NCBI GenBank assembly: GCA_938039145.1
Contig: CALHVG010000040.1
Location: 1 to 8,378 of the forward strand
Origin: an uncultured Treponema sp.
Lineage (GTDB): Bacteria; Spirochaetota; Spirochaetia; Treponematales; Treponemataceae
DNA: 8,378 nt
Reading direction: 5' to 3'
Each line of letters starts with the position of its first letter. The first letter of the stretch is position 1. Positions 5,526-8,378 of this stretch are shown piece after piece. The notes below the pieces were generated by a model, which saw only the letters and a program-made list of their open reading frames with translations, had not been told where the DNA came from and ran no database searches. Both the position numbers and the translations under genes were made by a program.

Positions 5526-6785
5526 TCAAAGGCTCATATCCTTAACGCTTGCAGGAAGGGCGGGCACCTCTTTGAGCTTTGTACAGCCGTAAAAGCAGCC
5601 GCTAATGTCTTGAGCGCCTTCAGGCAACTTAGGCGCTTTTTCAAGGCTCGTGCAATCTCTAAAGCAGTTGAGCATCGTCTTAACACCGGCATGAATTGCA
5701 GAGGTCTCTTTAAGCCCCCCGCAACCCCAAAAGCACTGATTCATATTCTTAACGCCTTCAGGAAGAGCGGGCATCTTTACAAGACTCCCGCAACTCGTAA
5801 AGCAATCGTCCATGTTCTCAACGCCTTTGGGCACTGCAACAAGGCTCACAAGATCTCCGCACCCAAAGAAGCAGAAGCTCATACTGGTGAGCCCGTCTAT
5901 GCTCTTAGGCAGCTTGAGTGCCACCTTCTTATTGCTGTTCTTCAATATCTTTCCGAGCGGGCTTTGGCCTCTTGAGCCCTTCAAGTCAGCTGCCGTAAGA
6001 CCTATCACCTTGACATAGCAAGCCCCGTCAGACGAAGGCGTCGCACTCTTCAGGTGCTCTGCGAGGCTTGCCCCGCCTTCACCAAAGGCGACAGTCTTGT
6101 AGACGTCAAAGCTCACGCTCACTTTTGTAGCTGCGGTGATTTTTACCGTTGCGGTCTTGCTTTCGTCCGTGCCGACTGATTGCAATGCGGAACTCGGCGA
6201 GACTTGCCATTCGTCCACATACCAGCCTGCGTCAGCCTCCGCCGTAAACGTGACCTCCTTGCCTTCCCGAACGCCATCGCCCGAGCCAATCTCCTTGCCG
6301 TCCACCGTCGCCTTGAGCCTGCCGTGAGCACTCCCGCCTTCCCCGCTCACTGCCTCAAAGCTGACCGCGTGGAGGATCTCCTCAAAGCTCACCTTCACGT
6401 CAGCCTTCTTGGTCACCTTGAACGAGTAGTTTAGCTCCGTGCCTGCCGAAGCGACTGGCGAGCCGTCGAGCGACCAGCTTTTCACGCGGTAGCCGTCCGC
6501 CACCTTTGCCGTGAACGTGAGCTTCGCCCCTTCTTCCGCCTCATTGCCCGAGATGAACGCATTCGAGCCTACTCCCTCGCCGACCCTTGCGGTGAGCGTG
6601 CCGTAAGCCTTTGAGCCCTCTTCCACGCTGAACGTGACGACGAACTTAGGCTTTGTCGCAGATTCTATATCAGAATTACAGCCCGCCGTGAAGAATGCAA
6701 GCGTAATTAAAGTTGCGGCTGTGATGAGCGCCGCGGCTCCCTTCTTTAAGGCATATGCCTTATTGCTTTTGATTGAGTTTAACAT
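5526..6785 (-). CDS. Lipoprotein 3, interrupted by TGA at a repeat cysteine position
   Basis: A 419-residue product to the TGA; 533 residues if read through to 5184. The signal peptide ends F-T-A-G-C with Cys36 as the likely lipidated residue. InlB-B-like domains cover about residues 47-136 and 138-226 (GTLTARVGEG, FTAKVADGYRVKSW; GRLKATVDGKE, FTAEADAGWYVDEW). TpLRR-type repeats start at about 301, with first cysteines of C-F-x-x-C at 305, 328, 351, 374 and 397, exactly 23 apart. Codon 420, the next expected cysteine, is TGA. The ATG has GAGGAGGAG just upstream. The protein is more distant from lipoproteins 1 and 2 than they are from each other, and its InlB-B part is visibly richer in G+C. 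Truncation would remove three repeats' worth of sequence and the C-terminal cap. Role: adhesin-like lipoprotein by family; partner unknown. Confidence 0.88.
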   Translation of the reverse strand: MLNSIKSNKAYALKKGAAALITAATLITLAFFTAGCNSDIESATKPKFVVTFSVEEGSKAYGTLTARVGEGVGSNAFISGNEAEEGAKLTFTAKVADGYRVKSWSLDGSPVASAGTELNYSFKVTKKADVKVSFEEILHAVSFEAVSGEGGSAHGRLKATVDGKEIGSGDGVREGKEVTFTAEADAGWYVDEWQVSPSSALQSVGTDESKTATVKITAATKVSVSFDVYKTVAFGEGGASLAEHLKSATPSSDGACYVKVIGLTAADLKGSRGQSPLGKILKNSNKKVALKLPKSIDGLTSMSFCFFGCGDLVSLVAVPKGVENMDDCFTSCGSLVKMPALPEGVKNMNQCFWGCGGLKETSAIHAGVKTMLNCFRDCTSLEKAPKLPEGAQDISGCFYGCTKLKEVPALPASVKDMSL

Positions 6786-6788
6786 AAA

Positions 6789-6850
6789 CTCCTCCTCAAA
6801 AAATGTTTTATATTTAGGGAGGAAGGGACACCCCCGGCAGGGCAGGGGGG
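6789..6850 (-). promoter_or_regulatory. Leader of lipoprotein 3: RBS, A/T box and C/G hairpin
   Basis: On the minus strand: a CCCCC (6831-6835) / GGGGG hairpin with intervening GGCAGGGCA, then CCTAAATATAAAACATTTT (box at 6800-6815), then GAGGAGGAG (6789-6797). The 16-base box is identical to the one before lipoprotein 1. The hairpin resembles the CCCCGGCAGAACGGGG loop region before the antitoxin. The RBS is sure; the promoter role of the A/T box is inferred. Confidence 0.45.
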
Positions 6851-6923
6851 CGGCGGAAAAACGGGTCTTTCACCTTTTTATTCTTTGTCCGCCGCCCCAA
6901 GTTTTCCTTATCAGGAAAACTTG
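6847..6923 (+). repeat. Epsilon inverted repeat followed by 11-bp hairpin
   Basis: Arms GGGGCGGCGGA (6847-6857) and TCCGCCGCCCC (6888-6898) are perfect over 11 bp and enclose a 30-nt core with AAACGGGTCTTTCACC. An 11-bp hairpin, CAAGTTTTCCT (6898-6908) with AGGAAAACTTG (6913-6923), follows directly. A homologous block at about 112-181 keeps the core and hairpin but has weaker outer arms (GGCGG/CCGCC). No gene is supported in the 574-base spacer 6786-7359, which is filled by this block and the next four repeats. Confidence 0.78.
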
Positions 6924-6964
6924 TACAAGCCACTTTACTTTTTTCCCTAAAATCAACCATCCAG

Positions 6965-7017
6965 CACGAATCGGACATACGGTAAACAACCTGATGAAAG
7001 ACGCCTTAATATGTCCG
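6965..7017 (+). repeat. Gamma repeat, copy E, fused to a lone hairpin arm
   Basis: Gamma arms CGGACATA (6972-6979) and TATGTCCG (7010-7017) are perfect over 8 bp and enclose the conserved core (GTAAACAACCTGATGAA, GACGCCTTAA). The left end overlaps CACGAATCGGAC (6965-6976), which looks like the 5' arm of the usual 12-bp hairpin without its partner. The partner sequence GTCCCGATTCGTG lies at 7153-7165, beyond copy F. Confidence 0.8.
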
Positions 7018-7025
7018 CCGCACTG

Positions 7026-7044
7026 CTTAGGGGTTCCCCCTAAG
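7026..7044. repeat. Hairpin CTTAGGGG / CCCCTAAG
   Basis: A perfect 8-bp stem (7026-7033 with 7037-7044, loop TTC), followed by ACCCCCC. It belongs to the same loose family as 4434-4454 and the dyads before lipoproteins 1 and 2: a GGGG/CCCC stem followed by TAA and a C-run. Confidence 0.65.
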
Positions 7045-7074
7045 ACCCCCCATCTGGCGGTGTATCCCATTTTA

Positions 7075-7156
7075 CACAAAACGGACGATTTAGTCCGTTT
7101 TGTGGTACGGACATAGTTCCAACAATCTGATGAACGACGCCTTAAAATGTCCGTCC
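7075..7156 (+). repeat. Hairpin plus gamma repeat, copy F
   Basis: The hairpin CACAAAACGGAC (7075-7086) / GTCCGTTTTGTG (7093-7104) with loop GATTTA is identical to that at 2180-2209 and abuts a gamma copy with arms CGGACAT (7108-7114) and ATGTCCG (7147-7153). The core reads CAATCTGATGAACGACGCC and TTAAA. No gene ends beside it. A minus-strand frame over copies E and F is translated repeat sequence. Confidence 0.85.
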
Positions 7157-7172
7157 CGATTCGTGGGACACT

Positions 7173-7232
7173 GCCCCTAAGAACCCGCTTCGGTCGTGGG
7201 ATTTTTGACTGTTCTAAAGCCTGCAAGTTGTT
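7173..7232 (+). repeat. Alpha repeat, diverged third copy
   Basis: Starting at GCCCCTAAGAACCCG, the segment contains TTCGGTCGTGGGATTTTTG and CTAAAGCCTGCAAGTTGTT, matching 4446-4512 and the window start. Similarity ends abruptly at about 7232. The next 127 bases (7233-7359), up to the glycosylase stop codon, are A/T-rich at first and show no feature I can support. Confidence 0.7.
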
Positions 7233-7359
7233 ACTCTATATGATTTATAACATTTTTGAAATAATATGAAAAGTAACGGGCGCGGGTAAATAGGCTTTTG
7301 CTTAAAAGCGTTTATAAGCGTAAGGGTTCAGAAGGCGGGGGTAAAGTTTTATCGGGAAC

Positions 7360-7914
7360 TTATGTCTTTATAAGACAGTCAAGAATGCTTTTCCATTCTC
7401 CAACAAGTTTTTCAAAAGTCCATGCGGCGTTCGCCGGGCTTGTTGAAGGCAGGCATTCTGCCTCGATTTTTACGGTCTTTATTTGGTTCATGTTGTAGTA
7501 TCTGAATGCGGTTTTTCCGTTACAGAAAATGTGTTCGATTCGGGAGTTATTTATTACTGTAAAAAGATTTGCGGGTGCCGCATTCCTTATGCTTCGGTCG
7601 CTTGAGCCTTTTATGTCGCACTTGTAGATTGCATCCCATAGGGCAAGGCGGTTTTCAAGAATTAAAGCAGTCTTTTCTTCCGTAGTTTCAGGCGGCTCTT
7701 TGCTGAATACTTTTGCAAGCACTTTCCAAAAGCGGTTTTTAGGGTTTCCGTAATAAAAGTTTTCTTCTCTTGATTTTACAGAAGGAAGGCTTCCCAGTAT
7801 CAAAATACGTGAGTTCATATCGTAAATCGGCAAAAAAGGATGAGTGACCGACTTCCATCCGGATTCCTGAGCGTTCATGAAAAAGATTATATTTCTTTTA
7901 CCGTTCAGTTTCAT
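7360..7914 (-). CDS. DNA-deoxyinosine glycosylase-like protein (uracil-DNA glycosylase superfamily)
   Basis: A 184-residue protein with the marks of the single-domain family 6 type, which excises hypoxanthine (deaminated adenine) from DNA for base excision repair. A beta strand leads into I-L-I-L-G-S-L-P-S (37-45), then YYGNPKNRFW (54-63), a middle C-D-I-K-G-S-S-D-R-S-I (99-109), and the late L-P-S-T-S-P-A-N-A motif (155-163), in the order expected for the superfamily. The N-terminus is uncertain: family members usually start just before the H-P-F-x-P-I segment, so Met13 (position 7878) is a good alternative to Met1. Neither start has a clear ribosome binding site. It is the only housekeeping-like gene here. 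The substrate is inferred from family resemblance. Confidence 0.82.
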   Translation of the reverse strand: MKLNGKRNIIFFMNAQESGWKSVTHPFLPIYDMNSRILILGSLPSVKSREENFYYGNPKNRFWKVLAKVFSKEPPETTEEKTALILENRLALWDAIYKCDIKGSSDRSIRNAAPANLFTVINNSRIEHIFCNGKTAFRYYNMNQIKTVKIEAECLPSTSPANAAWTFEKLVGEWKSILDCLIKT

Positions 7915-7951
7915 GCATTTTAGTGATTTTTATGCATATTTGCGGCTATAA

Positions 7952-7981
7952 AACATAGATTTGCATTCGACACATCCTCAA
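7952..7981 (-). promoter_or_regulatory. Possible sigma-70 promoter for the glycosylase gene
   Basis: On the minus strand, TTGAGG (7976-7981) and TATGTT (7952-7957) are 18 nt apart, each matching 4 of 6 consensus bases. Transcription would start about 30 nt before the Met1 codon. The match is modest in A/T-rich DNA, so this is a suggestion only. Confidence 0.25.
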
Positions 7982-7990
7982 GAATGATTT

Positions 7991-8154
7991 TCCATTACAG
8001 CTACAATATGCAGTCTACAAGTGCCGTAACAGATGACTTGTTACGGCTGGAATATGCCATCTATTACGGCTACAACATGCGACCTATTACAGCTACAATC
8101 GATGACCTATTACGGCTGGAATAGGTGATATGTTACAGCACTACACGAGACGAC
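7991..8154. repeat. Second 23-bp tandem array, ATTACRGCT type
   Basis: ATTAC or GTTAC followed by AGC or GGC recurs at 8040, 8063, 8086, 8109 and 8132, exactly 23 apart, with an earlier copy at 7994. On the minus strand the unit starts AGCCGTAATAGG or AGCTGTAATAGG, resembling AGCGTAATG of the array at 4761-5141. It includes one inverted pair, GCCGTAACA (8023-8031) with TGTTACGGC (8039-8047). More decayed copies run on to about 8210. It lies upstream of the glycosylase gene, and no gene is supported in 7915-8378. Confidence 0.8.
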
Positions 8155-8217
8155 CTAGTGAAGTACCGGAAGAGGTGATATGATTTCGTACTACACGCTG
8201 TCATCTTCTACGAGGCT

Positions 8218-8297
8218 GACGGACATTTTAAGGTATCGTTCATCTGATTGCCGGTTGTATGTCCGTCCCATGAATCGGACAAAAAGTCCGATTCATG
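8218..8297 (-). repeat. Hairpin plus gamma repeat, copy G, inverted orientation
   Basis: This is the only gamma copy in the opposite direction. Arms GACGGACAT (8218-8226) and ATGTCCGTC (8259-8267) enclose the core. It abuts a perfect 12-bp hairpin, CATGAATCGGAC (8269-8280) with GTCCGATTCATG (8286-8297) and loop AAAAA. Its arms differ from those of copies A, B and F at several positions, each compensated on the other side. Confidence 0.85.
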
Positions 8298-8323
8298 CAA
8301 GATGCCTTATGCCTCAAGACCGA

Positions 8324-8378
8324 TTTCCCATAACGAAACAACTTGCAGGCTTTAGAAAGACAAAAACTCCACGACATA
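8324..8378 (-). repeat. Terminal inverted repeat, right end
   Basis: The exact reverse complement of bases 1-55, with weaker similarity continuing inward (both read on to a variant of GGTCTTG). It is the inverted fourth copy of the alpha family. See the left end for the assembly caveat. Confidence 0.85.

Noticed and set aside
5526..5528. Alternative genetic code with TGA read as tryptophan
   Set aside because: All other genes here use TGG for tryptophan and have no internal TGA, and the repeat position calls for cysteine, not tryptophan.

Overview
The window looks like spirochaete DNA, most likely from Treponema. The reasons are three large lipoproteins with relaxed, spirochaete-type lipoboxes, C-terminal 23-residue leucine-rich repeats of the TpLRR/BspA type, InlB-B-type and Flg_new repeats, and very repeat-rich spacers. 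The species cannot be named from sequence alone.

All supported genes lie on the minus strand. In transcription order they are: a DNA-deoxyinosine glycosylase-like gene (7914-7360); a repeat-rich spacer; lipoprotein 3 (6785-5526, interrupted by an in-frame TGA and continuing as an intact frame to 5184); an 848-base spacer holding a 23-bp palindromic minisatellite and several hairpin repeats; a Phd/YefM antitoxin and ParE-type toxin pair (4335-3716, GTGA overlap); lipoprotein 2 (3560-2268); and lipoprotein 1 (1989-277). Lipoproteins 1 and 2 are paralogues that share an almost identical 5' end. All three lipoproteins share one plan: lipidated signal peptide, two InlB-B-like domains (plus one Flg_new repeat in lipoprotein 1), then a row of 23-residue repeats with the motif C-F-x-x-C.

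The spacers are mosaics of short dispersed inverted repeats. The main one, called gamma here, has 7-10 bp arms (GGACGGACAT / ATGTCCGTCC) around a conserved core of about 32 nt. In four of seven copies it abuts a 12-bp hairpin whose arms differ between copies but stay fully complementary. Copies lie 2, 6 and 15 nt past the stop codons of lipoprotein 1, lipoprotein 2 and the toxin. The start codons of unrelated genes are preceded by a similar leader: a G/C-rich dyad, then an A/T-rich TATAAA/TATAAT-like box, then the ribosome binding site. Together this gives a cassette-like layout of one gene or operon per repeat-bounded unit.

The points most worth a second look are: the TGA that falls exactly on a repeat cysteine of lipoprotein 3 (nonsense mutation, or less likely selenocysteine); the two related 23-bp palindromic arrays; the hairpin-gamma element with covarying arms; and a 22-bp core that is inverted between otherwise similar flanks. 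The first and last 55 bases of the window are exact inverted copies, which may simply reflect where an assembly graph broke at a repeat.
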